Below are positions 54,804 through 64,000 of a stretch of 64,000 nt of DNA, one piece after another. The stretch comes from Rhodanobacter sp. LX-99. GTDB taxonomy: Bacteria; Pseudomonadota; Gammaproteobacteria; Xanthomonadales; Rhodanobacteraceae. The notes under the pieces are model-generated. The model was not told the DNA's origin. It saw only the letters and a program-made list of their open reading frames with translations, and ran no database searches. Where the stretch lies: contig NZ_JAHFVL010000003.1 of the NCBI RefSeq assembly GCF_018599185.1, positions 310,001-374,000 of the forward strand. The letters run 5' to 3'. Both the position numbers and the translations under genes were made by a program. How positions within the stretch are numbered: position 1 is the first letter of the stretch; every line of letters begins with the position of its first letter.

Positions 54804-56717
54804 ATGGGGTGGATGGACATGGCGACCAACTCCTGGCCCGCACGCCTGTGGCAGCGCACGTCGCTGATGCAGCGGCTGGCCTTTGTGGCGCTGGTGCCTG
54901 CCCTGATCACCGCCGCACTGCTGGTGACCTTCCTGACCCAGCGCCAGCTGTTCAACCTGCGCCAGATGGCGCGCAGCAACGCCGAGGCGATCGCCACCCA
55001 GGCGGCCTCGATCAGCCTGCAGCCACTGCGCACGATGCAGCTGCGCGAGCTGGTGCGGATCGCCGACTCGATCGGCGACCTGCCGCACGTGACGCGCGTG
55101 CAGATCCGCACCACCGCCGGCCAGATCCTGGCCGACCATCACGAGCCCGACGACAGCCGCGATCCGCAGGAGACCCTGACCGTGGTGCGCGACGTGTTCG
55201 ATCGCGACCAGCCCGGAAAAGCCGTGCTGGGTTCGGTGCTGGTAAACGTGAGCCTGCACGACGCGATCGTCGCCCAGCACGCAAGCCTGCGCTACGCCCT
55301 GGCCGTCCTGCTGTTGAGTCTGCTCGTCGCCGGCGTGATCGGCTGGCAGGCGGCGAGCTGGATCAGTGCGCCGTTGCGCCATCTGGCCGGTGCCGTGCGC
55401 CAGCTCGGCCAGGGCGACCGCCAGGTGGCGGTGGCGGTGACCGATCGCACCGAGATCGGCGAGCTGCAGCAGGGTTTCAACCATGCGGCGGCCGCGTTGC
55501 ACGACGTGCAGCGCGGCATGGAGCAGCAGATCGAACAAGCCACGCAGGAGCTGGCCCGCAAGAACGCCGCGCTGGAAGCGGCCAGCCTGGCCAGGTCGCG
55601 CTTCCTGGCGGCCGCCTCGCACGACCTGCGCCAGCCGCTGTACGCGCTGACCCTGTTCTCCTCCGCGCTGGCCGTGGACGAACACGACCCGCAACGGCTG
55701 GATCGGATCGCCCACATCCAGGAATGCGTGCAGTCGCTCGACCACCTGTTCAGCGAACTGCTCGACCTGTCGCGGCTGGAAACCGGCGCGGTGCAGGTCG
55801 AGATCAGCGAGTTCCCGCTCGACCATGTTCTCGCCGAGGTCAGCCGCAATTTCGACATGGTCGCGGAGCAGCGCGGGCTGCAGCTGACGATCCACCCTAC
55901 CCGGCTGTGGGTCCGCAGCGACCGCACCATGCTGACCCGCATACTCAACAACCTGGTCAGCAACGCCTTGCGCTTCACCCGCCATGGCGGCGCGCTGATC
56001 GGCGCCCGGCGCGCCGGCGATGGGCGGATACGCATCGAAGTATGGGATACCGGCAGCGGCATCGCGCCGGAACATCTGTCCAGCGTGTTCGACGAGTTCT
56101 ACCGCATCGACGACCGTCCCGATACCGGACTTCATGACGGCTCGCACTCGGGCCTGGGCCTGGGTCTGGTCACCGTGCAACGGCTGGCGGAGCTGCTCGA
56201 TACCGAGGTCCGGGTAAAGTCCCGGCTCGGTCGTGGCAGCGTGTTCCACTTCCAGCTGCCGATCGCCACCGCACGCTCGGAACCGCCCGCACCCGACGAC
56301 GACGTATCCGCCGACCTGGCCGGCAAACGCGTGCTGGTCGTGGATGACGACCCGGCCATCCTTTCCGGCATCCGCTTCCTTCTGCGCAGCTGGGGCTGCG
56401 ACGTGGAAGTGGCCGAGGATCGGCTGCAGGCGCTGGAGGCCGTCGAGAACTGGCCGGGGCCACCCGACATCGTGATCTCCGACCTGCACCTGCGCGGCGG
56501 CGAACGCGGCCTGGACGTCTTCGCCGCACTCGACCAGCACTACCTGCGCGATGGCAACACGCCATTCGCGCGCCTGCTGGTCACCGGCGAAACCCGCATC
56601 GAGCGCCTGCGCGAAATCATCGCCGCGAAGATTCCGCTGCTGTACAAGCCGGTTTCGCCACAACAGCTGCGCAGCGCGATGATGTCGGTGTGGAGCGTCA
56701 CCCGCGACGACGACTGA
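54804..56717 (+). CDS. Hybrid sensor histidine kinase/response regulator
   Basis: A 637-residue sensor. Helices near 22-45 (LAFVALVPALITAALLVTF) and ~160-185 (LAVLLLSLLVAGVIGWQAA) flank a ~115-residue periplasmic sensing domain. HAMP, a coiled coil, then HisKA with phospho-accepting His273 (ASHDLRQPLYAL) follow. The ATPase has NNLVSNALRF, DTGSGIAP and GLGLGLV. The receiver domain has VVDDDPAI, phospho-acceptor Asp560 (ISDLHLRGG) and LYKPVS. All catalytic residues are present. There is no output DNA-binding domain, so a separate regulator or phosphorelay partner is expected elsewhere. ATG 54813 is an alternative start. Confidence 0.93.
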   Translation: MGWMDMATNSWPARLWQRTSLMQRLAFVALVPALITAALLVTFLTQRQLFNLRQMARSNAEAIATQAASISLQPLRTMQLRELVRIADSIGDLPHVTRVQIRTTAGQILADHHEPDDSRDPQETLTVVRDVFDRDQPGKAVLGSVLVNVSLHDAIVAQHASLRYALAVLLLSLLVAGVIGWQAASWISAPLRHLAGAVRQLGQGDRQVAVAVTDRTEIGELQQGFNHAAAALHDVQRGMEQQIEQATQELARKNAALEAASLARSRFLAAASHDLRQPLYALTLFSSALAVDEHDPQRLDRIAHIQECVQSLDHLFSELLDLSRLETGAVQVEISEFPLDHVLAEVSRNFDMVAEQRGLQLTIHPTRLWVRSDRTMLTRILNNLVSNALRFTRHGGALIGARRAGDGRIRIEVWDTGSGIAPEHLSSVFDEFYRIDDRPDTGLHDGSHSGLGLGLVTVQRLAELLDTEVRVKSRLGRGSVFHFQLPIATARSEPPAPDDDVSADLAGKRVLVVDDDPAILSGIRFLLRSWGCDVEVAEDRLQALEAVENWPGPPDIVISDLHLRGGERGLDVFAALDQHYLRDGNTPFARLLVTGETRIERLREIIAAKIPLLYKPVSPQQLRSAMMSVWSVTRDDD

Positions 56718-56733
56718 AGCCGCCGGCGGGGAC

Positions 56734-56761
56734 AAAAAAAGAGCGCCCGTCAGGACGCTCT
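56734..56761 (-). terminator. Intrinsic terminator of tRNA-Lys
   Basis: On the minus strand a 9-bp stem (AGAGCGTCC with GGGCGCTCT, one wobble) and a TGAC loop are followed by seven T, a few bases past the tRNA 3' end. It also lies 17 bp beyond the histidine kinase stop on the plus strand. Confidence 0.8.
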
Positions 56762-56767
56762 GAAAAC

Positions 56768-56843
56768 TGGTGGGTCGTCCGGGACTCGAACCCGGGACCA
56801 ATAGATTAAAAGTCTACTGCTCTACCAACTGAGCTAACGACCC
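56768..56843 (-). tRNA. tRNA-Lys (anticodon UUU)
   Basis: 76 nt including an encoded CCA end. The acceptor GGGTCGT pairs with ACGACCC. The D arm is TAGCTCAGTTGGTAGAGCA, and the anticodon arm has CTTTTAA (anticodon TTT). The T arm CCGGGTTCGAGTCCCGG is canonical. Reads lysine codons AAA and AAG. Confidence 0.97.
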
Positions 56844-56913
56844 ATCATTGCAAAACTCAAGCAGACAATTTTACGGGCTGGGCGGCAGCGGCACAAGCAA
56901 GCGCACCGGACGC

Positions 56914-57600
56914 TCAGGCGTAGCGCGTGGGATCGGCCAGCCCCGCCTCGCGGAAACCCTGCGCGCGCAACCGGCAGGCGTCGCAATGACCGCAGGCGCG
57001 GCCGTCGCCGTCGGCCTGATAGCAGCTGACCGTGGCGGAGAAATCCACGCCGAGGCGCTGGCCCTCGCGCGCGATGTCGGCCTTGCTCATGCGCATCAGC
57101 GGTGCGTGGATGCGGATCCCGGCGCCTTCCACGCCGGCCTTGGTGGCGACGTTCGCCAGGGTCTCGAACGCCTCGATGAAGGCGGGGCGGCAATCCGGAT
57201 AACCCGAGTAGTCGACCGCGTTGACCCCGCACCAGATGTCGCTGGAACCCAGCACCTCGGCCCAACCCAGCGCGATCGACAGCATGATGGTGTTGCGCGC
57301 CGGCACATAGGTCACCGGGATGTCGCTGCTGTCCACGGTGTCCAGCGGCACGTCGATATCGGCGGTGAGCGCGGAGCCGCCGATGCTGCGCAAGTCGATG
57401 CCGACGGTCTTGTGCTCGACCGCACCGAGCATCTTCGCGACGCGATCGGACGCGGCCAGCTCCGAGTTGTGGCGCTGGCCGTAGGCCACGCTCAGTGCGT
57501 GCACCTGGTAACCCTGCTCGCGCGCCAGCGCGATGGTGACGGCCGAATCCATGCCGCCGGAAACGAGCACGACGGCTTTGCGGGGAGAATTTTCAGACAT
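56914..57600 (-). CDS. queC: 7-cyano-7-deazaguanine synthase
   Basis: Converts 7-carboxy-7-deazaguanine to preQ0 with ATP and ammonia in queuosine synthesis. The 228-residue protein has the PP-loop [38 protein letters not shown], and the zinc-binding cysteines in [19 protein letters not shown]. Starts at 57609 or 57615 are also in frame. It lies ~105 bp after queE on the same strand, the two acting in consecutive steps. Confidence 0.96.
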   Translation of the reverse strand: MSENSPRKAVVLVSGGMDSAVTIALAREQGYQVHALSVAYGQRHNSELAASDRVAKMLGAVEHKTVGIDLRSIGGSALTADIDVPLDTVDSSDIPVTYVPARNTIMLSIALGWAEVLGSSDIWCGVNAVDYSGYPDCRPAFIEAFETLANVATKAGVEGAGIRIHAPLMRMSKADIAREGQRLGVDFSATVSCYQADGDGRACGHCDACRLRAQGFREAGLADPTRYA

Positions 57601-57704
57601 GTCTTGCATCCACACAGGTGCGACCGGTCACCGGCCGGAAGCGCCACCGGCAACACAGGCCGGCGCGCGGGTTTTCTCGTCGCTTGCGGCAACATGGCCA
57701 CCGC

Positions 57705-58397
57705 TTATCTTCCGGCCGCGTCGTTCCACAGCAGCTTGTGCAGCTGCAACTGGAAGCGCACATCCAGCTTGTCGGCGATGATCCACTCGGCCAGGTCGCG
57801 TGGCTCGACCGCACCGTGCACCGGCGAGAACAGCACCATGCAGCGATCCGCCAGCGCATGCTCGGCCAGCATCGCGCGCGCCCACTCGTAGTCGGCGCGG
57901 CTGGCGATGACGATCTTGATCTGGTCGTGCGGCAGCAGGTGGTCGAGGTTCGACCACAGGTTGCGCTGGCTTTCGCCCGAATCCGGCGCCTTCAGGTCCA
58001 TCACCTTGCGCACGCGCGGGTCGACCATGGAGACGTCCAGCGCACCGGAGGTTTCCAGCGACACTTCGTAGCCGGCGTCGCACAGCTTGCGCAGCAGGAT
58101 AAGGCAGCGCTTTTGCGCCAGCGGCTCGCCGCCGGTCACGCAGACGTGCCTGGCGCCATGCGAGGCGACCTCGGCAAGAATGTCGTCGATCGCATGCCAG
58201 TTGCCGCCGTAGAACGAGTACTCGGTATCGCACCAGACGCAGCGCAGCGGACAGCCGGTGAGGCGCACGAATACGGTGCGCCAGCCGATCGCGTCGGCCT
58301 CGCCCTGGATCGAGTGGAAGATCTCGGTGATGCGCAGGCGCTCGGCAACGGCCGCCGCAGGCGTGCCGGACGCCTCGCGCACGTCATTGCCGCTCAT
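57705..58397 (-). CDS. queE: 7-carboxy-7-deazaguanine synthase (radical SAM)
   Basis: Radical-SAM ring contraction of 6-carboxytetrahydropterin to 7-carboxy-7-deazaguanine for queuosine. The 230-residue protein has the cluster-binding triad Cys49, Cys53 and Cys56 (GCPLRCVWCDT), ITEIFHSIQGEADAIGW at the N-terminus, VCVTGGEPL for SAM contact and the shortened C-terminal barrel of the family. It follows cpoB on the same strand by 11 bp, continuing the tol-pal transcription direction. Confidence 0.95.
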   Translation of the reverse strand: MSGNDVREASGTPAAAVAERLRITEIFHSIQGEADAIGWRTVFVRLTGCPLRCVWCDTEYSFYGGNWHAIDDILAEVASHGARHVCVTGGEPLAQKRCLILLRKLCDAGYEVSLETSGALDVSMVDPRVRKVMDLKAPDSGESQRNLWSNLDHLLPHDQIKIVIASRADYEWARAMLAEHALADRCMVLFSPVHGAVEPRDLAEWIIADKLDVRFQLQLHKLLWNDAAGR

Positions 58398-58408
58398 ATC
58401 GCTACCGC

Positions 58409-59266
58409 TCAGTTGCCCGACTGCAGTTGCAGGCGCTGCAGGCGTTCCTGGGCCAGGCTGGCCACCTTGGAGCCCGGGTACTTGGTGGTGACCTTGGTCA
58501 GCGTGGCCTTGGCCGCCGCGATCTGCTTGAGCTCGAGTTGGCTGTAGCCGACCTTGAGCAGCGCGTCGGGTGCCTTGTCGCTCTGCGGAAACTGGCTGAG
58601 CAGCTGCTGGAACGACTCCAGCGCGACCGGGTAATTGGTGGTGGCGTAATACGACTCGCCGAGCCAGTACCAGGCATTCGGCGCCAGCGCATGGTTCGGG
58701 TACTGCTGGATGAAGCTGCGGAACTCGCGCGAGGCTTCCACGTAATTGCCCGCGCGAATCGCCTTGAAGGCCACGTCGTAGGCAGCCTGGGCCGCGGCCG
58801 GATCGCCGGCGGCGGCGCTGCTGCCGGCCTTGGCCGGCTGGCTTGCCGTGTTGCTGGCGGCCGGGGCGGCGCTGGCCGCGGCGGCCGGGTTGCCGGCCTG
58901 CGCCTGCGGGTTGTTGCCTGCTGCAGCGGGGGCGCCCGCACTGCCTCCCTCGAGACGCCCCAGGCGGGCGTCGAGGTCGGTGTACTGGGCCTTGTTCTTG
59001 TCATCGAGTGTCTGCAACTGGTGCTGCAGTTCCTCGATCTGTCCCTGCAGCTGCTGCACCTGCGACTGCAGCTGCTGCATCTGGTTGACCATGCCGGTGC
59101 CGGACTGGTCCTTGTTCTGTGCCTGCTGTTCCAGGCGCGTGACGCGATCGGCGAGGCTCAGCCGCGAGTCCTGCGCGAATGCCGGGAACGCGAACAGCAT
59201 GGCGGACGCGATTGCGCCCGCCATGCTGAACCTGGCTGCAAAGCTGTTAGCCAGTCGCTTCATCAT
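58409..59266 (-). CDS. cpoB: Cell division coordinator CpoB/YbgF (Tol-Pal associated)
   Basis: A 285-residue periplasmic protein that couples Tol-Pal constriction to peptidoglycan synthesis at the septum. The signal peptide ends at FPAFAQ. A coiled-coil trimerisation region (LADRVTRLEQQ to QTLDDKNKAQ, Gln-rich) is followed by an Ala/Pro-rich linker and three C-terminal TPRs (AYDVAFKAIRAGNYVEASRE, NAWYWLGESYYATTNYPVAL, DALLKVGYSQLELKQIAAAK). The ATG overlaps the pal stop by one base (TAATG). Confidence 0.94.
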   Translation of the reverse strand: MMKRLANSFAARFSMAGAIASAMLFAFPAFAQDSRLSLADRVTRLEQQAQNKDQSGTGMVNQMQQLQSQVQQLQGQIEELQHQLQTLDDKNKAQYTDLDARLGRLEGGSAGAPAAAGNNPQAQAGNPAAAASAAPAASNTASQPAKAGSSAAAGDPAAAQAAYDVAFKAIRAGNYVEASREFRSFIQQYPNHALAPNAWYWLGESYYATTNYPVALESFQQLLSQFPQSDKAPDALLKVGYSQLELKQIAAAKATLTKVTTKYPGSKVASLAQERLQRLQLQSGN

Positions 59267-59772
59267 TACTGCGCCGTGTAGACGATCTCGACGCGGCGGT
59301 TCTTGCTCCAGCAATCCTCGTTGTGCTCACGGCACACCGGCTTCTCTTTGCCGTAGCTGATCACTTCGAGCTGGCTGGCCGAACCACCGTTGGCCTGCAG
59401 CGCGTCGGAGACGGCATTGCCACGACGCTCGCCGAGGCCGAGGTTGTACTCGCGGGTGCCGCGCTCGTCGGTGTTGCCTTCGAGACGGATGTGCGAGGTC
59501 GGGCGATCCTGCAGGTACTTGGCGTGGCACGCCATGATCTGCTGGAATTCCGGCTTGATTTCGGTCTTGTCGAAATCGAAGTACACGACGCGCTGACGCA
59601 GGCAGGCATCGGTATCGAGGTCGGCAGGGGTGTACTTGCCATCAGACACGGGAGCCTGGGCCGGAGCAGCCTGCTCCGGAGCGGGCTGCGGTTTGACTTC
59701 CTGCTTCTTGGAGCAAGCGGCCGCGCCTACGCAGAGCAGGGCAACCAGGGCGACGCGAACGGTCTTATTCAT
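59266..59772 (-). CDS. pal: Peptidoglycan-associated lipoprotein Pal
   Basis: A 168-residue outer-membrane lipoprotein with acylated Cys20 (VGAAACSKK), a Pro/Ala-rich linker and an OmpA-like domain binding meso-diaminopimelate peptidoglycan (VVYFDFDKTEI, LEGNTDERGTREYNLGLGE, VISYGKEKPVC). It anchors the outer membrane during division and contacts TolB. A 249-bp gap separates it from tolB, so it may also have its own promoter. Confidence 0.97.
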   Translation of the reverse strand: MNKTVRVALVALLCVGAAACSKKQEVKPQPAPEQAAPAQAPVSDGKYTPADLDTDACLRQRVVYFDFDKTEIKPEFQQIMACHAKYLQDRPTSHIRLEGNTDERGTREYNLGLGERRGNAVSDALQANGGSASQLEVISYGKEKPVCREHNEDCWSKNRRVEIVYTAQ

Positions 59773-60021
59773 GGTGACGTTCCTTACGGGTTGAGTTCCG
59801 ACAAACGATGACGACTGAGGTTACGGGACAGCTGACGCCGGTCGACCGGCTGTTATTTTGACACGTGAAAGTTCGACAGTGCGCGATTCTGCACGGTCGC
59901 CCTGACTGGCCATGACGCGGCAAAGCGCCACAACCGGAAACCGAAACGCGCCGCGAGGGCGCTGTCCGGGCCCATTCCCTGGGCATCACGTTGCCGCACT
60001 TGCGTGCAGCAGCATGAAAAA
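59773..60021 (-). promoter_or_regulatory. tolB-pal intergenic region
   Basis: Gene-free 249 bp in an otherwise overlapping cluster. It includes a CCGGTCGACCGG palindrome (59839-59850) and, next to pal, an AGGAACGTCACC ribosome site. Probably holds an internal promoter for pal-cpoB, but no clear -35/-10 pair can be chosen. Confidence 0.4.
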
Positions 60022-61353
60022 TCAACGTTGCCGATATGGCCCCCAGGCGGGTTCGCGCACGTCGCCATCGGAAAGTACGAGGCGCTGGCGAACCAGACCG
60101 TCAGCCGATACGGCGTACAACACGCCGCGACGTCCTTCGGTAGCGGCATACAGCAGCATGCTGGCATTCGGAGCAAAACTCGGGGACTCGTCGATCGGGC
60201 CCGGCGAGAGAGGACGCACCTGGTCACCCAAGCTGCGGTCCATGATGACAATACGATACACGTTCCCGTTGCCCTGCACCATCGCGATCTGCTTGCCGTC
60301 GTAGCTCACCGAGGCGTTCGCGTTGTTCTGGCCCTGGAAACTGATCCGCTGCGGCGTGCCGCCGCTGGCCGGAACCTGGTAGATCTGCGGCCGGCCGGAA
60401 CGGTCGGAGGTGAAATAGATGCTCTGGCCGTCGGGCGCCCAGACCGGCTCGGTGTCGATCGCCAGGCTGTTGGTCAGCCGGGTTTCGTGGCGGCTGGCGA
60501 GGTCCAGCACGAACAGCTCGAGGTTGCCGACGTAGGACAGCGCCACCGCCAGCTTGCTGCCGTCAGGCGACCATGCCGGCGCGCCGTTGATGCCCCTGGC
60601 ATGGGCGGCCACCAGTTGGCGCGAACCGGTGGTGATGTCCTGCACGTAGATCGACGAGTTGCCGCTCTCGAACGAGACGTAGGCGATCTTGCGGCCGTCC
60701 GGCGACCACGCCGGCGACAGCAGCGACTCCTTCGATCGCGCCACCACCTGCGGGTTGTAGCCGTCCGAATCGGCCACGATCAGCGAATAGGTGGTGTTGT
60801 TGCCGAGGCCGACCGCGGTGATGTAGGCGATGCGGGTCCAGAACGCACCGCGCACGCCGGTGATCTTCTCGTAGACGATGTCCGCGATCTGGTGCGCCAC
60901 GCTGCGCAGGTCGCCCACCGGCGCCGGCGGCATCTGCTGGTGCAGCAGGCTCTGCTGCTTGTTGACGTCCCACAGCTCGTATTCGACCTGCACCATGCCG
61001 TTGCCGGCGTCCTGGACATTGCCGACCACGATGTAGTCCTGCTTCAGCAGGCGCCAAGTGGCGAACTTGATGTCCGACCCCTTGGACGGGAACTCCACGA
61101 TGTCGCTCTTGGCCAGCGAACGGAACTTGCCGGAACGGTTGAAATCGTTGCGCATCACGTCGGCGATGTCGGTCGACAACGGTGCCCCGCCGGCCTGCGC
61201 GAACGGCACCACCACGATCGGGGTGGCGGTCTTGACGCCGCCGACGATGTCGACATTCAACGACTGGGCGGCCGCCGGGCCGGCGAACAACGCCACCGCC
61301 GCCAGCAGGATGATGGCGAAGCTTGAGCTGAATTTGCGCATGGGCTTGATCAT
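60022..61353 (-). CDS. tolB: Tol-Pal periplasmic beta-propeller protein TolB
   Basis: A 443-residue periplasmic protein linking TolA and Pal. The signal peptide (SFAIILLAAVALFAGPAAAQ) is followed by the N-terminal TolB domain (PIVVVPFAQAG, DIADVMRNDFNRSGKF) and a six-bladed propeller with PD40 repeats (PAWSPDGRKIAYVSF, PAWSPDGSKLAVAL, PVWAPDGQSIYFTSDRSG). The start at 61353 overlaps the tolA stop by 4 bp (ATGA); ATG 61341 would also leave a full signal peptide. Confidence 0.96.
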   Translation of the reverse strand: MIKPMRKFSSSFAIILLAAVALFAGPAAAQSLNVDIVGGVKTATPIVVVPFAQAGGAPLSTDIADVMRNDFNRSGKFRSLAKSDIVEFPSKGSDIKFATWRLLKQDYIVVGNVQDAGNGMVQVEYELWDVNKQQSLLHQQMPPAPVGDLRSVAHQIADIVYEKITGVRGAFWTRIAYITAVGLGNNTTYSLIVADSDGYNPQVVARSKESLLSPAWSPDGRKIAYVSFESGNSSIYVQDITTGSRQLVAAHARGINGAPAWSPDGSKLAVALSYVGNLELFVLDLASRHETRLTNSLAIDTEPVWAPDGQSIYFTSDRSGRPQIYQVPASGGTPQRISFQGQNNANASVSYDGKQIAMVQGNGNVYRIVIMDRSLGDQVRPLSPGPIDESPSFAPNASMLLYAATEGRRGVLYAVSADGLVRQRLVLSDGDVREPAWGPYRQR

Positions 61354-62280
61354 TGCGGCCTGAATGTGAAGGTGAGGTTGCGCTGGAACACGCTTTCAAA
61401 GCCCTTGTAGGGCAAGGTCTTGGTGCGCAGTACCGCATTCTCGACCGAACGCCGGCCAGCATCGTCATACGGGCAGCTGGAATCGACGGTGGCACTCATC
61501 ACGTCACCGCCGGGCGACTGCACGATATGAACCTGGCACGGAACTGCCGGTATGTTATCCGGCCTTAACCAGTTCGGCGTGACCGCATTCTGAATGGCCG
61601 CTGCATATTCGTCGGCGAGACTGCTGTTCTGGCTGTTGTTGCCGGTCTGGCGCTGCGCCGCGTTGGGCAGGTCGGGGGCGCCGTTGTCCTGGGCGTTCTT
61701 CAGGTCCTCCAACTGCTGCTTGGCCTGCTTGGCCCGGCTGTCGAGCCTGCGGGTCTGCTGCGCCGCCGCGTCCATTTTGGCCAGCAGGTCGTCGATCTGC
61801 TTCTGCTTTTCCTGCTTCTGCTTGACCGCCTGCGCATCCAGCTCGGCCTGCCGCTGGCGCTGCTTTTCCTCCTGCAGCTGTTTCGCTTCCTCGGCCTTCA
61901 GCGCGGCCTCCTCCACCACCCGCTCCTGGTCCTTGAGGTCGGGCTGCTTGGGCGGCGGCGGCAGGGTCTTCACCTCCGGCGCCTCGATCTTGGGCGGCGT
62001 CGGGGGCGGCACGGTCGGCGGCGGCGGGGTGGAATCGGGCACCGGCTTGACCTTCACCGCCTTCGGCGGCGGGCTGCCGGTGGGCCCGATCAAGGTCGCC
62101 TCGATGATCTGGCCCTGCAGTTCCAGCGGCTTCGAGCAGGTGATCGGATTCATCCACGCCGGCAGGTGCAGCGCGTTGAACACGTTTTCGTAGGTCGAAC
62201 ACGGCAGGACCGCGAGGAACAAAAACCCCACGATGCCGATGTGCAGGATGGCGGAAAGTACGACCGCCTTCGGCGTCGCC

Positions 62281-62294
<14 letters not shown>
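61350..62294 (-). CDS. tolA: Tol-Pal inner-membrane protein TolA
   Basis: A 314-residue energy-coupling protein spanning the periplasm. One N-terminal helix (AVVLSAILHIGIVGFLFLAV) anchors it. A Pro-rich stretch and a long charged Lys/Gln/Glu helix (QLQEEKQRQRQAELDAQAVK) form the arm. The C-terminal domain (ADEYAAAIQNAVTPNWLRPD, SVENAVLRTKTLPYKGFE) contacts TolB/Pal. It overlaps tolR by 14 bp and tolB by 4 bp. Residues 50-130 are unusually proline-rich. Confidence 0.94.
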
Positions 62295-62733
<439 letters not shown>

Positions 62734-62746
62734 GGCCGCTCTCCGC

Positions 62747-63433
62747 TCAGGCGACGTCGTCGGTCTGGATCTGCCGCTGCAGCACGGAGGAGAACTCCTC
62801 CTGGAACACGTCGTAGCGCGACGCGATGCGTTCGACCTTGGTGGCGTAGCGGTTGTACGCCCACTGCGCCGGAATCGCCGCGAACAGGCCCATCGCGGTG
62901 GCGATCAGCGCCTCGGAGATGTGCGGCGCGACCACCGCGATGGTCACGTCCTTCATGTCGCCCAGGCCCTGGAACGCGCCCATGATGCCCCACACGGTGC
63001 CGAACAGGCCCACGTACGGGCTGATCGAGCCGACGTTGGCGAGGAATTCCAGGTTGCGCTCGAGCAGGCCGATCTCGCGCGTGCCGGCCACCTGCATGGC
63101 CCGCTCGGAACCCTCGATCGCGCTGCGCGGGTCGTGGGTCTTGCGCTGGCGCTGGCGCGCGAACTCGCGGAAGCCCGACTCGAAGATGTTCTCGATGCCG
63201 CCGGTGCCGCCGTTGCGGTTGCTGACCTCGCGGAACAGCTGGGCCAGGTCGCCGCCGGACCAGAAGCGTTCCTCGAACTCCTCGGCATTCTCCATCGCCG
63301 CCTTGGTCTGCGAGTACTTGCGGATGATGATCACCCACGACAGGAACGAGAACACCAGCAGGATCAGCAGCACCAATTTTACCGGCACGCTCGAATCCGC
63401 GACCAGCGTGAATACATTCAGTCCACCGTTCAT
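62747..63433 (-). CDS. tolQ: Tol-Pal proton-channel subunit TolQ
   Basis: A 228-residue ExbB/TolQ/MotA-family protein with three transmembrane helices (VPVKLVLLILLVFSFLSWVI; ISPYVGLFGTVWGIMGAF; ISEALIATAMGLFAAIPAQ). The last two line the proton path. The cytoplasmic loop contains FARQRQRKTHDPRSAIEGSE. It lies 34 bp after ybgC in the same transcript. Confidence 0.96.
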   Translation of the reverse strand: MNGGLNVFTLVADSSVPVKLVLLILLVFSFLSWVIIIRKYSQTKAAMENAEEFEERFWSGGDLAQLFREVSNRNGGTGGIENIFESGFREFARQRQRKTHDPRSAIEGSERAMQVAGTREIGLLERNLEFLANVGSISPYVGLFGTVWGIMGAFQGLGDMKDVTIAVVAPHISEALIATAMGLFAAIPAQWAYNRYATKVERIASRYDVFQEEFSSVLQRQIQTDDVA

Positions 63434-63467
63434 TGCTTGCAGGTTCTCCGCCAGTCGGCTTGATTGT

Positions 63468-63887
63468 CTAGGGTGCGGGTCGCGGGATCAGGTCGGCCGG
63501 AATCGGGGCCGGCCGCATGCGCCCGAGGTCCACGCAGGCCACCCGGACGCTTGCGCGGATCAGGCAACTGCCGTCCGTCTTCGTGATCGTCTGGGTGAAC
63601 AGGATACTGGCTGCGCGCCGTTCTTTGACCTCGACCGTTACCGACAGTTCATCATCCAGCAGGGCGGGCCCGAGGAAGTCGATGTGCATGTCGCGCACCA
63701 TGAAGGCCAACCCGGTGGCCTGCTTGAACGCCATCTGGTCGACGCCGAGCGCGCGCATCCACTCGCTGCGGGCGCGCTCCATGAAGCGCAGATAGCCGGC
63801 GTGGTAGACCACTCCGCCGGCGTCGGTGTCTTCCCAGTAGACGCGCACTTTCCAGCTGAAAGGCGGCTTCGGAGCAAGCTCAGGCAT
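63468..63887 (-). CDS. ybgC: Tol-Pal-associated acyl-CoA thioesterase YbgC
   Basis: A 139-residue hot-dog-fold thioesterase. The active-site segment VYWEDTDAGGVVYHAGYLRF and the following MERARSEW are family signatures. It hydrolyses short or medium acyl-CoA or acyl-ACP and is linked to phospholipid metabolism; it is not needed for Tol energy coupling. Its ATG overlaps the ruvB stop by 8 bp. Confidence 0.96.
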   Translation of the reverse strand: MPELAPKPPFSWKVRVYWEDTDAGGVVYHAGYLRFMERARSEWMRALGVDQMAFKQATGLAFMVRDMHIDFLGPALLDDELSVTVEVKERRAASILFTQTITKTDGSCLIRASVRVACVDLGRMRPAPIPADLIPRPAP

Positions 63888-64000
63888 CGTCGGTCCCGCT
63901 GTCGAACAGGTCGGCGGGCTGCGCCTGCCGTGGCGGCGGAGTCAGTCCCAGGTGGCGCCAGCCCCTGGCGCTGACCATGCGGCCACGGGCGGTGCGCACC
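63880..64000 (-). CDS. ruvB: Holliday junction helicase RuvB, C-terminal fragment
   Basis: Only the last 39 codons and stop are in the window; the gene continues past the right edge. The text VRTARGRMVSARGWRHLGL, then TPPP, matches the conserved RuvB end (E. coli [21 protein letters not shown]), in the winged-helix DNA-binding domain. A 16-residue acidic tail (QPADLFDSGTDDA) follows. The stop overlaps the ybgC start, so ybgC and the tol genes are probably transcribed with ruvB. Confidence 0.9.
   Translation of the reverse strand, partial: VRTARGRMVSARGWRHLGLTPPPRQAQPADLFDSGTDDA

Noticed and set aside
59839..59850. CCGGTCGACCGG palindrome as tolB terminator
   Set aside because: It lacks a following U tract on the minus strand and is only 6 bp per arm without a loop, so it cannot form a proper hairpin.

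Overview
This window looks like chromosomal DNA of a high-GC gammaproteobacterium of the order Lysobacterales (Xanthomonadales), most likely a Rhodanobacteraceae member (Rhodanobacter/Dyella/Frateuria type). That placement is an inference from gene content and base composition: a complete ybgC-tolQRAB-pal-cpoB cluster joined to ruvB, followed by queE, queC and tRNA-Lys; dxs convergent with prmC; oxyR beside a rubrerythrin/Fe-S protein/DUF3501 unit; and an ECF43-type sigma factor paired with a Ser/Thr kinase. No prophage, insertion sequence, CRISPR array or rRNA was seen.

Layout. (1) 174-7989: sigma factor and membrane Ser/Thr kinase-TPR protein with overlapping genes, then two uncharacterised exported or membrane-anchored proteins. 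(2) 8010-22418: housekeeping and conserved-hypothetical genes: lipoprotein alpha/beta hydrolase, DUF4105 protein, RNB-domain nuclease, GNAT, SapC-like protein, HNH nuclease, iron-permease-like membrane protein, dxs, prmC and a 1386-residue membrane protein. (3) 22771-41010: an accessory catabolic/uptake island that looks less GC-biased by eye. On the minus strand, eleven tightly packed genes run from a TonB-dependent siderophore-type receptor through a D-arginine-dehydrogenase-like flavoenzyme, a Rid protein, a second DAO-family flavoenzyme, an aldehyde dehydrogenase, a LysR regulator, a complete Dpp/Opp-type ABC importer and a NylB/beta-lactamase-like serine hydrolase. A divergent three-gene unit encodes a small exported protein, an OprB-like porin and a PepSY/flavin-reductase/[2Fe-2S] fusion. 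I read it as import and breakdown of an amide- or peptide-like, perhaps iron-chelating and D-amino-acid-containing, compound. (4) 41011-41711: no supported gene. (5) 41712-56717: core genes again: V4R protein, M1 aminopeptidase, oxyR, rubrerythrin operon, apt, glnS, a deaminase, a TVP38-family protein and a hybrid histidine kinase. (6) 56768-64000: tRNA-Lys, queC, queE and the Tol-Pal cluster, ending in the 3' end of ruvB.

The most striking unexplained structure lies between pepN and oxyR (46266-46446). Opposite to oxyR there is a 37-bp tandem OxyR-type motif abutting a candidate -35/-10 pair. Downstream come a perfect 10-bp GC stem presenting a 26-nt C/U-rich loop and an intrinsic terminator with eight U. 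Together these predict a roughly 109-nt OxyR-activated small RNA divergent from oxyR, an analogue in position and size (not in sequence) of enterobacterial OxyS. A second tandem OxyR-type motif with the same geometry precedes the rubrerythrin operon.
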